Shown: positions 38,295 to 52,489, numbered from the stretch's first letter. The stretch: 64,000 nt of DNA from Scylla paramamosain (GCF_035594125.1 NC_087191.1:6716967-6780966); one strand, 5' to 3'. The notes: generated by a model not told the origin, from the sequence alone. Program-made: numbers and translations.

Positions 38295-38301
38295 TATATA
38301 A
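38295..38301 (+). promoter_or_regulatory. TATA box of single-module peptide gene, locus C
   Basis: TATATAA in TTCACTATATAACAAGGAGC, 58 bp before the ATG. It is identical in core and flank to the element at 57711-57717 on the other strand. Confidence 0.75.
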
Positions 38302-38359
38302 CAAGGAGCAGCGCAGCAAGACACCATAGACTACTACAAAACCACCACAAGACTACAAG

Positions 38360-38381
38360 ATGCGCTGCTCCGTCTCTCGTT

Positions 38382-38413
<32 letters not shown>

Positions 38414-38417
38414 TTAT

Positions 38418-38471
<54 letters not shown>

Positions 38472-38608
38472 CACTGTTGCTGCTGCTGTCCTCTCCGTGT
38501 CCCCAAATCGCGGCAGAACTTCCATTCAACATGACTCTTTTGCCCCAGGAATGCAATAGCTGTTACGACTTCGACTACAGGACTGGCAGCTGTGAGCTTG
38601 TATTCTAG
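38360..38608 (+). CDS. Single-module secreted peptide, last cysteine lost (locus C)
   Basis: 82 aa. Signal peptide: MRCSVSRSPP, then 27 leucines encoded by a CTA/TTA microsatellite, P, five leucines and SSPCPQIAA. The mature part begins ELPFNMTLLPQ, with an NMT glycosylation sequon, then CNSCYDFDYRTGSCELVF and a TAG. The paralogue at 57394-57642 continues from CELVF with P and the fourth cysteine, so this copy ends exactly before it (TTCTAG instead of TTCCCG). The long leucine core is far beyond normal signal-peptide length (typically 7-15 residues). The three-cysteine product may be non-functional or could form intermolecular disulfides. Confidence 0.65.
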
Positions 38609-38894
38609 TGAAAAATCCGCCACACTAGGAGGTTAGAGGACAGTGCAAGAGGAGAACGAAGAGAATAAGGAGGAGGAAAGTGGAAGAGGAGGATGAAGAG
38701 GATAAGGAGGACAGTGTAAATAGATGAGGAAGAGGAAGACGGCGAGGGAAATAGCGTAAGAAAATGAGGAGAAGGAGGAGAGGATAAAGAAGACAGTGAA
38801 GAGGACGAGAAGGAGGAAGGGAAAGAGGATAAGGGAAGACAGTGAAAGGGATGAGGAAGAGTAAAATTACTACTCTGAAGAGAAAAGGGCTATA

Positions 38895-39065
38895 ACAAGT
38901 GTGTGGATTAGTAATCATGTCTCCTGTGGTTGTATAGCCGATAAATTTTCTCCTGCAGATGTGTTAATAAATAATAATGTTAACTGTAGGAGCGTGGGTG
39001 AAAATTATGTCTCCTGTAGGTGTGTGGACGAAAACAGTTCATCCTGCGAATGTGGAAGAAGAAAT
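38895..39065 (+). repeat. CACCTGCAGG minisatellite array, locus C
   Basis: In sense orientation, units such as GTCTCCTGTAGGTGTGTGGA recur about six times with strong divergence. The counterpart of 56960-57115: both are flanked by a TCTGAAGAGAAAAGGG...TATAACAAGTGTGTGG segment. Confidence 0.7.
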
Positions 39066-39144
39066 ACAAAAAACATCATACACGTGCACACCTGTACTCC
39101 TGTTCATCTATCTCCTCCTCTCCTTCTCCTCCTCCTCCTCTTTC

Positions 39145-39263
<119 letters not shown>

Positions 39264-39284
39264 ACACAAACACTACCATTACAA

Positions 39285-39600
39285 TTATACTTGCTGCTGT
39301 TGTTCCTGCTGCTACTTACAATAAATGCCACATAGTAATGTTATTACATCACTCTAATCAAAACGTGCAATTGTGTGTAGGTGTATTTGTTAATTAGCTT
39401 CCAAGAAACTGATCGGCGAGGTTTAATGAGCAGATGTGGCGTTGGTTTGCTTTTTTCTGCTTTTCTTGTTCATTTGGGTTTGTTTTGTGTTCTTGTTTAT
39501 TTCATGCTGCTCAAACTGCTCTTTCTCTTCCTGTTCTTGTTGCAATGATAAATATAATAGCATTTGACAACTTAGCTTTGCGGCGTTGTCATGTAGGTCG
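39285..39600 (+). promoter_or_regulatory. Conserved block Z, locus C (putative 3' UTR)
   Basis: CTTACAATAAATGCCACATA, then GTTATTACATCACTCTAATC, TTAATTAGCTT, TGATCGGCGAGGTTTAATGA and TTTGTTTTGTGTTCTTGTTT match the reverse complement of 56505-56775. The terminal AATAAA has decayed to GATAAATA. Confidence 0.65.
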
Positions 39601-39798
39601 AGCACCCAGGGTGCTTATCGGTAAGCTTAGGTGACTCAGATCAGAGAGAGGGGTTAGTCTCTCGGGGAATACTCTCGCAGGCTGCCACCCACGATGAAAG
39701 CAACGCCCAAGCGCCTTGACTTTTCCGCTAAGGTGGAAAAAAAATCCAAACACGTACAACTTAATTATATGAAAGTGATTCACACAAAATCACACAAT

Positions 39799-39852
<54 letters not shown>

Positions 39853-39884
39853 GAGGAGGTAAGAGTGTTGCCTGTACTTTCGAC

Positions 39885-40742
39885 TTTGGAGTTCCAGAGT
39901 TTACCAGAGAAAGGTATGAATGATTTGGAATATTCTTTTGGAATTTGGAATTATTCTTGCATTAAAGAGGTAGACAGAACAGGGATGAGAGAAAAAAAAA
40001 TCTTGTGCAGCGAGGCCACGGGAGGAGGGGAGGCATGTAGTTAGCAAGATCAGAAGAGCAATTGGCATGAAAATTGCGGTAGAATATAGCAAGATATGGA
40101 ACATTGGGGCCATGAGGAAGAGGCTGAAGATAATCTGTTTTGATTTCCATACTACACTCCTACGGCTTTTAACCCTTCTCTCTGCAAATTCATCTCGTTT
40201 CCTTTCTGACCGTTCTATTGCTGCTGTGGCAGACGGTCTCTGTTCTTCTCCTAAATCTATTAACAGTGGTGTTCCTCAGGGTTCTGTCCTGTCACCCACT
40301 CTCTTCCCATCATTCATCGATGACCTTCTAAACCAAACTTCTTGTCCTATCCACTCCTACGCTGATGATACCACCCTGCACTTTTCCATGTCTTTTCATA
40401 GACGTCCAACCCTTCAGGAAGTAAACACTTCACGCAGGGAAGCCACAGAACGCCTGATTTCTGATCTCTCTAAAATTTCTTATTGGGGCAGAGCAAATTT
40501 GGTATTGTTCAATGTCTCAAAAACTCAATTCCTTCATCTATCAACTTGATCAACATCTATCAACTTGCTTCTGTATTTCCACCTAACTATGACATAAATT
40601 CCTTCAAGAGGGAGGTTTCAACACACTTATCCTTCAATTTTTGGCCACCGCTTCGGACCCTGTTCGGGGACTGGTATCTCACTGGGCTTTTTTTTTGGAT
40701 TTTTGTTGTCCTTGACCAATGCCGCTCCTACATAAAAAAAAA
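39885..40742. mobile_element. LINE-A with inverted segment
   Basis: 39885-40135 is the C-terminal region on the minus strand. 40140-40742 is on the plus strand: FLSDRSIAAVADGLCSSPKS, INSGVPQGSVLSPTLF, a HSYADDTT catalytic box and SKISYWGRANLVLFNVSKTQ, then a jump to the terminal YDINSFKREVSTHLS, 3' UTR and A tail. The inverted piece is the segment missing from the plus part. (GA)n at 39801-39849 precedes it. Confidence 0.8.
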
Positions 40743-41164
40743 AAAGAATTATAGCCTATCCCATAGGTCAGCATCTTTTAGTGTAACATCGTCATCTCCA
40801 CCATCACGACTCACTCTCCCACCTTCTCCTTCTCTACCTTTTCATCTTCACTCCTTCACTTCATCCCCTCCCCTACAAGTGATAACACTCCCTCCTTTGG
40901 GCAGTCTTGACCAACATTGCTGTGGTGCCGACACGTGAGTCTGCCTTCACGTGCTTCTAAGGCACGGGGAAATATCTCTGGTCACAGTATACTGAAAGGA
41001 ATGGGCCTCCTCACTTTCAGGTATTACGTTCGTCTAGTCACAGGAGAGCTCCAAGAAACAGAGTTTGTCAGAGGGGTGCTTGATCAGTCCCTTGTCACCT
41101 TGAAATGTTGCCTGTTGTACCAAGCCATCGTCGCTAACCATTGTGTCTACGACCCTCGCTAACC
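40743..41164. other. No gene recognised
   Basis: Lies past the 3' end of the BEL/Pao coding region and could include its 3' non-coding part. No LTR pair was found. Confidence 0.4.
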
Positions 41165-43105
41165 TCCATTATTTCCGAGGGAGAATTTCATCAATAACAA
41201 TAACGAGGTCTCCCTCTCTGAGGTTCCGACGTAGCATCAGGTCTCGTTTTCGGTGGCAAAGCAATAGTACGTATTCATGTAGCCAGAGTTTCCAGAACAG
41301 GTTAGCCAGGTATTGAGCGTGCCCCCACCGCCTACGGATTGTGATTGCATTTTCTGTCATTTGAGATGCACTGTCTTCAGTAAGGGTGTCATAAGTATCC
41401 CCATGTTGTATCAGGTCCGTTGGAATCAGTGCCTTTAGATCACTGGGGTCGTTTGACAATGGCATTTACAAATAGCCTCTGTCTCACAGAAAAGTGTATG
41501 TAACCTCTCGTAGAATCAGTTTTATGATATGATTATCTCTCGGTATGAGGATGGGATACCGACTTGTAGCAGACAACGGTGCGTGATTCAGCCGTTCTCC
41601 CACGTGGATTACTACATCCTACATAAAGGATTCGAATTGACAAATCGAGTACTTCTTTTGTAGTTCTCTTTGAGTTTTCAGGATGTTCATTTCCTCTTCA
41701 CACACTGTATTTTGAAGAACTCTTAATGTCACTATCTTGGCCTGTTTGAGCTCATGTGCCTGGAGCCATGGCAGCTATATTCGATTATTCTTGTGGTCTT
41801 GTTTCAGCCAAAGGATGAATCTTCTAATCCAGGCCACTGCCTTAAGAAGGCGATACCATGAAGAGTAATGGTTCTATAAACCTTGCAGTACTTCAGGAGG
41901 GCATCCGCATGCAGGGCTCTGTTGAATGGTTGTCCATCAGGCTGAAGATCTCTGGATCATGATGCCAATCGTGATCATCCTCACTCTGACTCGGCCACTC
42001 GTGTTCCCCTTTCCACAGAAACGATGGTCCCTGTGTCCATCGACAATCTGCGGATATCTCTGCAGCAGATAAGCTTCTGGAAGTGCCATCAGGTGGATGA
42101 GTTCACGTATCTCTATTGTTCTGACGTTGTGCACTCTTTGATCAACACGATGCGGTTCTCTACGAAGTTGCGAAGCTGTTTCTCTGAGTTCCTTATGTGT
42201 TGCAGCACCATAGTGCTATCTGTCCAGAAAATCAACTTTTCTAACAGAGCGTCCAGCTGTTCCTTCAGCCGTCAATCGAGTTTCACCTTAAAAGCTGAGC
42301 TCGAGATGCGGTATAGTGAGCTGTTTCAAAGAAGCTAGCTTTGCTTTGCCACACATTAGAGAATACTGGCTTTCCCAGTTCTGCGCCTATCATGTACAAA
42401 TATGACACTGCTTCATATGCCTTCTGGGAGGCATCGCTGAGGTGATATAGTTGGTATAATATAACGTCTACCATGTCCTCTCGCTTGTAACATTGGGAAC
42501 TTGAAAGGCTATCAGTCTTGACAACTTCTCCAGCCAAGTCAATCAGGATCTGCGGTGACTTGCCAGGAGATGAGCATCACATCTTTCCTTTTGTCTGCAC
42601 TCGTCCTGATAGATCATCTTCGCCTTGACCGCTACAGAACTGACCAGTACAAGAGGGTCATACACAGAACTGAGCACCCTCAGTAGTCCCCTCTTTGTCG
42701 TCAGGTTTTGCTGCACTTGAATTCTCACAGATGGTTGATTCTTTTCCAGATCCCACAACATTCCCCGGGCCCATTCTGCAGGAAGTGCGTCCTTTCTTAG
42801 ATCTACCTTCTTTATTCCTGTGTGTCTCTCTTCTACTCGGACGGATTGTACTATGTCCTTATGGTTACTAACCCACTTTGTTAGGCTAAGTCCTCTCCTT
42901 GCGAACATTTGTCAAAGATCGTGAGTAACCCTGCGCGCCTCTTCGGTGAAGGATACCGAAAATAGTAAGTCTATGTAAAAACTCCTCTTTCGCCCTTTTA
43001 CTGGCCATGTGATATTCGTCCTCACAGTCGGTCAAAAATCTTAGCAGTGCATAAGCAGCACAGGAGGGACTCAATACACCCCCGAAGAGATGTACCGTCA
43101 TTCAG
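41165..43105 (-). mobile_element. BEL/Pao retrotransposon, 3' part (RT end, RNase H, integrase ends)
   Basis: In minus-strand order: MTVHLFGGVLSPSCAAYALL, then FYID-LLFS at the reverse-transcriptase active site, where the second aspartate of YVDD is missing. GLSLTKWVSN...LRKDALPAEWARGMLWDLE and TTKRGLLRVLSSVYDPL follow (Pao-specific region), then QLYHLSDASQKAYEAVSYL (RNase H). A degraded integrase zinc-binding part ends DNHIIKLILREV. The integrase core is absent. Last is RRRWGHAQYLANLFWKLWLH...RRNLREGDLVIVIDE (C-terminal DUF5641-type domain). Many frame shifts. Confidence 0.88.
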
Positions 43106-43113
43106 TAGGCGTG

Positions 43114-45637
43114 CATTTTTTTTTTTTTTTTTTGTATGTAGGAGGGACACTGGCCAAGGGCAACAAAAAATCCAATAAAAATTTTTTTTTTTTAAACCCA
43201 CTGACATGCCAGTCCCAGAAAAGGGTCCAAGGCCGTAGTCAAAAATTGAAGGATAAGTTTCTTGAAACCTCACTCTTGAAGGAATTCTACTCCTAGGAAT
43301 ATGGAAATACAGAAGCAGGCAGGGAGTTCCAGAGTTTATCAGAGAAATGGATGAATGATTGAGAATACTGGTTAACTCTTCCATTAGAGGTGGACAGGAG
43401 TGAGAGAAAGAAGAAAGTCTTGTGCAGCAAGGCCACGGGAGGAAGGGAGGCACACAGTTAGCAAGATCAGAAGAGCAATTAGCATGAAAATAGGGATAGA
43501 AGACAGCTAGAGAAGCAGCATTGCAGCGATGAGAGAGAGGCTGAAGACAGTCAGTTAGAAGAGAGGAGTTGAGACGAAAAGCTTTTGATTTCACCCTGTC
43601 TAGAAGAGCGGTATGAGTGGAACCCCCCAGACATGTGAAGCCTACTCCATACATGGACGGATAAGGCCCTTGTACAGAGTTTGCAGCTAGAGGGGTGAGA
43701 AAAACTGGCAGACACGTCTCAGAACGCCTATCTTCATAAAAGCTGATTTAGCTAGAGATGAGATGTGACGTTTCCAGTTCAGATTATAAATAAAGGACAG
43801 ACAGAGGATGTTCAGTGTAGAAGAGGGGGATAGTTGAGTGTCATTCAAGAAGAGAGGATAATTGTCTGGAAGGTGGTGTAGAATTGATAGATGGAGAAAT
43901 TGAGTTTTTGAGGCATTGAACAATACCAAGTTTGCTCTGCCCTAATCAGAAACTTTTGAAAGATCAGAAGTCAGGTGTTCTGTGTCTTCCCTACGTAAAA
44001 TGTTTACATCCTGAAAGGTTGGGCGTCTATGAAAAGACGTGGAAAAGTACAAGGTTGTAACATCAGCGTAGGAGTGGATAGAACAAGAAGCTTGGTTTAG
44101 AAGGTCATTGATGAATAATAAGAGAATGGGTGACAGGACAGAACCCTGAGGAACACCGCTGTTCGTAAATTTAGGAGAAGAACAGTGACTGTCTACCACA
44201 GCAGCAATAGAACGGTCGGAAATGAAACTTGAGACGAAGTTACAGAGAGAAGGATGGAAGCTGTAGGAAAGTAATTTGGAAATCAAAACTTTGTGCCAGA
44301 CTCTATCAAAAACTTTTGATATATCTAAGGCAACAGCAAAAGTTTCACCAAAATATCTAAAAGAGGATGACCAAAACTCAGTTAGAAAAGCCAGATCATC
44401 AGTAGAGCGGCCATGATGGAACCCATTCTGGAGATCAGATAGAAGGTTGTGAAGTGACAGATATTTAAGAATCTTCCTATTGAGGATAGATTCAAAAACT
44501 TTAGATAGGCAAGAAATTAAAGCAATAGGACGGTAGTTTGAGGGATTAGAACGGTCACCCTTTTTAGGAACAGGCTGAATGTAGGCAAATTTCCAGCAAG
44601 AAGGAAAGGTAGATGTTGGCGGACAGAGCTGAAAGATTTTTGACTAGGCAAGCATGGAGGCACAGATTCGGGGAACATTAGAAGGGACCCCATCAGGTCC
44701 ATAGGTCAAGAATGTTGGGCGTATCTCCAAGACGGTCAGGAATACGAGTAGGAGTGTTCCATTCATTGCTCTAGGTCGTGGAGGATAGCAGAGTTGAAGG
44801 CTAGTTCACCAGGATGGTCAGTCTAGGTCGTGGAGGATAGCAAAGTTGAAGGCTAGTTCACCAGGATGGTCAGTGAAGAGAGAGGAAAGCCAAATCTGGT
44901 GGTGAACATTAAAGTCTCTAAGAATTAAGATCTCCACAAAAGGGAAGAGAATCAAAATGTGCTCCACTTTGGAAGTTAAGTAGTCAAAGAATTTCTTATA
45001 GTCAGAGAAGTTAGGTGAGAGGTATATAGTACAGATAAATTTAATTTGAGAGTGACTCTGTAGTCGTAGCCAGATGGTGGAAGACTCTGAAGATTCAAGA
45101 GCGTGGGCACAAGAGCAGGTTAAGTCGTTGCGCACACAAATGCGACATCCAGCTTTGAATCGAACATGAGGATAGAGAAAGTAGGAGGGAGCAGAAAAGC
45201 GACTACTGTGAGTTGCCTCAGACACCTGAATTTCAGTGAGGAAAAGAATATGAGGTTTAGAAGAGGAGAGGTGGTGTTCTACAGATTGAAAATTAAATCT
45301 TAGACCATGGATGTTACAGAAGTTAATGATGAAAAAGTTGAGGGGGTGTCAAGACATTTAGGGTCGTTGTCAGAAGAGTAGCCCGACCTGGGGACATTTG
45401 TGGTCCCCTCCCCCAGATGGGGACTCCGAGGCTGGTGTAGGAGTTACCATGATAATTTTGAATTTTTGAGAGAAGGGTGTATGTGTTAGGTGCTTGTGGA
45501 GGAAGAGAGTTGTCTTTAGTGGGGAGGCTGTGACTGCCCGCTTATGTTGTACGACACAAAGGGAAACGTTCAGTGAGGTCACAGCTGGGTTTAATGATAA
45601 GTTCACAAGACCCCCTGATCCAGTGCTTTATACCCTC
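43114..45637 (-). mobile_element. LINE-A inserted into the BEL/Pao reverse transcriptase
   Basis: The poly(T) at 43118-43134 and the reversed 3' UTR mark its 3' end; the leader (CCTGATCCAGTGCTTTATA) ends near 45637. Endonuclease pieces: [51 protein letters not shown]. Reverse-transcriptase pieces: FISDRSIAAVVDSHCSSPKF and HSYADVTT (catalytic YADD changed to YADV). A 52-bp tandem duplication lies at about 44770-44875 (CTAGGTCGTGGAGGATAGCA twice). Confidence 0.88.
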
Positions 45638-45639
45638 CT

Positions 45640-46525
45640 TAAGTTCCCATCTTTCCACCAAAGAAATCTCGGTGTAGAGGGGGCACGCCAACCTGGTGAA
45701 ACATTACCTCCATATCGGCTGTCACAACAATTCGTTCGCTTCGGAAACGCAGAAGGATACCCACTAGTTTGTTATTCAGATCGGGTCCCTACATCACTAT
45801 GTCATTGAAGAAAACGTTGTTGTACTTCACGGCACAATCAAATACCCTAACTTTATAAGGTATGTTTGGATTCTGGACCAGGTGGTGAGGCAGTTACCTT
45901 CACGTTCAGACGCTGGCACCAGCTCAGTGTAACCTTTTAACACCAGTTCTTCTATCTCTCCTGCATATCGTTGTCTGAAGTCCGGATCCCTGGCAAGGCG
46001 TCGTTTCAGTCCCTTCAAATGTTTCTGGGCTATCTCAGTGTTGTTTGGCAGACCTGGTTCTTCATCCCGAAATGGTATGGGTAACTCGTAATGACCGGCT
46101 ACCGTTCTGATGGTGATGTCCACACTTGCAACAGTCTTCTGTCTTCCAGTGACATCGCTGAGTCCTCGCCCAATGAATGCTACGTGTCTTCGCCCTCCCA
46201 GAGTTTTCGTATTAGGAACATCGCCGGGCATTCGTGGGCTGTCTCCAATTTTGTATCAGAGTAGGCAGCGACAGCTTCTAGGCAACTGTAGCCTACAGGT
46301 CCACTGACGATCTATCCAAAGCGGTACCGAACAGCAAATGGCGCACCCTCTGCTCTTGTTCGGACCTCCAGTGGTATCAATACTTGTGGTGCCTCCAGTG
46401 CTATAAGTTCTACCTTGATAGTATCGTCTTCAGGGATCTCCAGGCCTCTAAGATGGGTCCATCTTCCACTTTCGTGTTTCAACACCACTGTTCCGCTGGG
46501 GGCTGATGAGCTTTAACCATTGTGA
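45640..46525 (-). mobile_element. BEL/Pao retrotransposon, 5' part (protease and RT start)
   Basis: In minus-strand order: VELIALEAPQVLIPLEVRTR, AEGAPFAVRYRFG and IVSGPVG (aspartic-protease region). ELPIPFRDEEPGLPNNTEIA, HLKGLKRRLARDPDFRQRYA and LVLKGYTELVP follow (start of reverse transcriptase), then GPDLNNKLVGILLRFRSERI and VVTADMEVMFHQVGVPPLHR (RT motif A). It continues across the LINE at 43105. Confidence 0.85.
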
Positions 46526-46537
46526 CTGATAATGTCA

Positions 46538-47745
46538 TCTTTTCCTGATCTCTAATCCTTCTGTTTATGTTGTCACCCATTCTTCTCTGCTGGGCTTCTC
46601 CGATCACAATCTCAAATCTGTATATTGTCCTATCGCTCCAATCCCTCCTCAGGATTCCCCTAAGCGGAGCTACCTCTGGCGTTTTGCCTCTGCTAGTTGG
46701 GGGGACCTGAGGAGGTATTTTGCTGATTTTCCTTGGAATGACTATTGCTTCCGTGTCAGAGACCCGTCTTTGTGTGCCGAGCGCATAACAGAGGTGATAG
46801 TGTCTGACATGGAAGCATACATTCCTCAGTCTTTTCTTGACCTAAACCCTAAAACCTTGGTTTAACACAGCTTGTTCTCGTGCTTTACATGATAGAGAGG
46901 TGGCCCACAAAAGGTACTTAAGCTTTCCATTACCAGAATCTCATGCACTCTATATTTCTGCCCGGAACCATGCCAAGTCTGTTCCCCAACTAGCCAAAAA
47001 CTCCTTCATTAACAGAAAATGTCAAAATCTTTCAAGATCTAACTCCCCTCGTGACTTTGGCATTTAGGCAAAAATATCTCCACTAACTTTGCTTCTTCTT
47101 CTTCTTTCCCTCCTTTATTTCAACCAGATAGCACCACTGCTATTACATCTACTTCTAAAGCTGAACTCTTTGCTCAAACCTTTGCTAAAAACACTACCTT
47201 GGATGATTCTGGGTTTGTTCCTCCCTTTCCTTTACCCTCTGATTACTTCATGCTACCTATTAAAATTCTTCGCAAAGATATTTTCCATGCCCCACATACC
47301 CTTGTGATAAGCTCGAGCTGGGTGTTCCCACGCCTTCAAATCAGTCACAGTCCATATCTTACAAGAGACAGACGTACCTCTTGCTATCCTCTACCGCTAT
47401 TTTCATGCTAACTGCTATTCTCATCTTCCTAACTGCATGCCTCCCCGCCTCCTGTGACAAGACTTTCTTCTCTCTCTCACCCCTGTTCTGTCCACCTCTA
47501 TAATCCAAGAGTTAACCAGTATTCTCAATCATTCATCCCTTTCTCTGGTAAACTCTGGAACTCCCTGCCTGCTTCTGTATTTTCACCTTCCTGTGACTTG
47601 AACTCCTTCAAGAGGGAGGTTTCAAAACACTTATCCTTCAATTTTTGACTACCGCCTTGGACCTTATTTGGGGACCTGCTTCTCAGTGGGTCTTTTTTTT
47701 TACTGGATTTTTGTTTGGCCGGTGTCCCTCCTACATGAAAGAAAA
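46538..47745 (+). mobile_element. LINE-A with internal deletion
   Basis: Starts inside the endonuclease ([18 protein letters not shown]), runs through [20 protein letters not shown] and the linker to about 47290. It then jumps to the C-terminus (NSLPASVFSPSCDLNSFKRE) and 3' UTR with an A tail. It abuts the BEL/Pao 5' part. Confidence 0.83.
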
Positions 47746-47849
47746 AAAAATGGGAGACAGCGTGTTCTGAGGAGAGTAGAAGGGATACAGCTAGAGGAGC
47801 AAGTTGCTTAAAGAGGTATTTGAATAATTTACTGCAGTGCGCCCATGCT

Positions 47850-48692
<843 letters not shown>

Positions 48693-48784
48693 AGTATACA
48701 TATTCCCCTGAAGAAGCACCAGCGAAACTAGTAAAGAAATAAACGCGCCCCATAACACCTGTGGCTCTTTTCACTTTTACCTCC

Positions 48785-48831
<47 letters not shown>

Positions 48832-48891
48832 TAATAATAATAACAACAACAACAACAACAATAACAACAACAACAACAACAACAACAACAA
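48785..48891. repeat. (AAT)n/(AAC)n array
   Basis: AAT units grade into AAC units. Confidence 0.95.
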
Positions 48892-48992
48892 TCACCACTT
48901 TGTCACAAGAAAGAACTTAACACCATGGTGTTAACCGGAGCCTGTCCAGTGATGGGCTGATATTCCCTACCAACTGGCCTCGGAATGTGTGT

Positions 48993-49040
<48 letters not shown>

Positions 49041-50214
49041 GAGGGGGCAGGACTTGTTTACTTGATGCTTAACACCTCTGTACTGTCAAATTAGTTTATC
49101 ATTCTACTTTTTCACGCATTTTCTTTTTTTGTTTTTTTTACCTCAATAGAGTTTTCCCGATAGTAAATTATGTAGTAGTAGTGGTAGTAGTAGTAGTAGT
49201 AGTAGTAGGAAGAAGACGAGGAGGAGAAGGAGGAAGAAAGACATCACATTTTCTTTACAAGTGTTACCAAATCATTTCTTCTCTTTCTCCTCCTCATCCT
49301 TGCATGATGGTTCTTTGTTTCCATTATTATTTTTGTTTACCCTCCTCCTCCTCCTCCTCATCCTCCTCATCCTTTCTTTCCTCCATTCTCCTCTTTTTTT
49401 TTTTCTCTCTCTCTTCCTGCTCCTCCTCCTCTAATTCAGAAACCTTCCCTACACCTGTCCATTGCTTCATTTACCCACATCAGTCATAGGTATTAATTTT
49501 CCTCACCACGTATGTTAAAAAGTAAGGCACCCACACCAGCAGGAAGGAGGAGGAGGAAGAAGAGAAGGAGGAATACGGGAATGACCTCGTATTTTCCTGT
49601 TCTGACTTGGGTCGGTGGTACTTGTTGGTACATTTTTAAGTCCTCTGTTCACCACTTACTTGCTGCTGCCTTGATGAAGACTTACTGTTTTCTTGAAATG
49701 ATGGTAGCAGCATCAGATGTGATTGCTCATTGGAGTTTTCTGATTATGTTGATATGATAGGTAGCGTGGAGTTGCATTACGTGGGTAGTGGTTAGATTAT
49801 TGTTTGTGCAAGTAAAGGAAACACATAAACAGTCACCACACAAACACAGCCACCTTTCTTCTTTTAATGATGATGTGGTAGTGGTGCACGCTTGTTTTCA
49901 AGAAACATTGATATGACGGACGTGACTTGATGTACTATACTCTCTCTGAATGATTGATTCTAGTTATACATACAGGTCTGTTTATGGGAAAGAAGCGGAT
50001 CACGATCAGGAGAAGCTGACCAAGGGATGGCCAATCAGATGCTATAGATGGGAATAAATGAAACAACCACAATTGTCGTTATTCTATGTCCTACGACTTA
50101 TTCTAGTTATTTTTTTTTTTTTTATATAATTTGAATACTCTCCACAAGAAAATAATCAGAATAATGACAAACAGTAACTTCCTCCCACACATCCCTCCAT
50201 TTTTTTTTTTTTTT
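48892..50214. other. No gene seen; several microsatellites
   Basis: (GT)n at 48986-49035, (AGT)n at 49170-49208, CCT-rich at 49343-49370, and T runs near 50110 and 50200. Short open frames have no recognisable motif. Confidence 0.5.
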
Positions 50215-51369
<1,155 letters not shown>

Positions 51370-51590
51370 CTTGTAATTTTTATAACATTGTTTTTCTGGG
51401 AGGAAGAACACCATATTGAGTGGAGCGAGTGTTGGACGGGCGGTGATCCTCTCTACCTCCCCAGTCCAACCTCTTTCCCTCCACTCCCCTGTCATCTGAT
51501 CTGGCTTGCCTGCCTCGGTTGGGAGGCATATCTTTTTGTCCTAGCCGCCAGTCAAGTACTCATTGTCGTAAAGGAAGGATACAGATAAAT
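51370..51590. repeat. Dispersed repeat, copy 2
   Basis: Counterpart of 1191-1410. Best-matching bases: TTTCCCTCCACTCCCCTGTC...TGGCTTGCCTGCCTCG...TTTTTGTCCTAGCCGCC. Confidence 0.4.
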
Positions 51591-51960
51591 TGCTTGATAA
51601 ACGGAGAAGTGTCACGTGGGTCGGGGAATATATTAGAGGGACCAGCACTTTAAAGAAAAGTAAAATCTATGGAATAATGTTAAGAATAAATGGTGAATGT
51701 GGATGGTGAAAGAGAAATGGGGAGTGGAAAGGGGAGCAGAGGGTGAGGGTTAGCTGCTTAAGGCATCACACGGTGCTTTCCTGTGTTGTTCTTCACCACA
51801 AACAGAACTTTATTATACCGGAACTAATAATGCCATCAAGTGTGCATAAGGCAAGAACTATGTATCTTTCTTTTATTTGTAATACTGTTCGCACATTAAA
51901 GTGGGAAGGAAGAACGAAGGATAATGAATGCATAGGTAATGTACTGTACATACATACTGT

Positions 51961-51967
51961 ACATGCC

Positions 51968-52009
<42 letters not shown>

Positions 52010-52117
52010 CAGGTCGAGTTCCGGTGAGGTGAGAGATGAGGGTGTGGGAGAAGAGGAATCGCCAGGCAGAGAAGACCGAATATTTATATTTGTAAGGAAA
52101 GATGCTGAATACATGCC

Positions 52118-52157
<40 letters not shown>

Positions 52158-52258
52158 CAGGTCGAGTTCCGGTGAGGTGAGAGATGAGGGTGTGGGAGAA
52201 GAGGAATCGCCAGGCAGAGAAGACCGAATATTTATATTTGTAAGGAAAGATGCTGAAT
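51961..52258. repeat. Perfect 148-150-bp tandem duplication containing (GT)n
   Basis: ACATGCCTACATG starts at 51961 and 52111. Both copies continue through (GT)n, TTCAGGTCGAGTTCCGGTGA and GAAGACCGAATATTTATATT to GATGCTGAAT. Outside the GT array I see no difference. Either very recent or an assembly duplicate. Confidence 0.93.
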
Positions 52259-52397
52259 AAGAAGGAGTGAAGGAAGTTTCTGCTGTGGCGAGAAACTGTA
52301 TGGGTGATGGACGAGTAATAAACAAGTAAAACGTCTCCGAAGGCGATTGACGAGCGAAGCTGTCAGTAATGCATTAGCGGAAGGGGAATTTCAATAA

Positions 52398-52484
<87 letters not shown>

Positions 52485-52486
52485 TT
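52398..52486. repeat. Compound (GT)n(GA)n microsatellite
   Basis: About 33 GT units then 11 GA units. Confidence 0.95.
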
Positions 52487-52489
52487 GCA

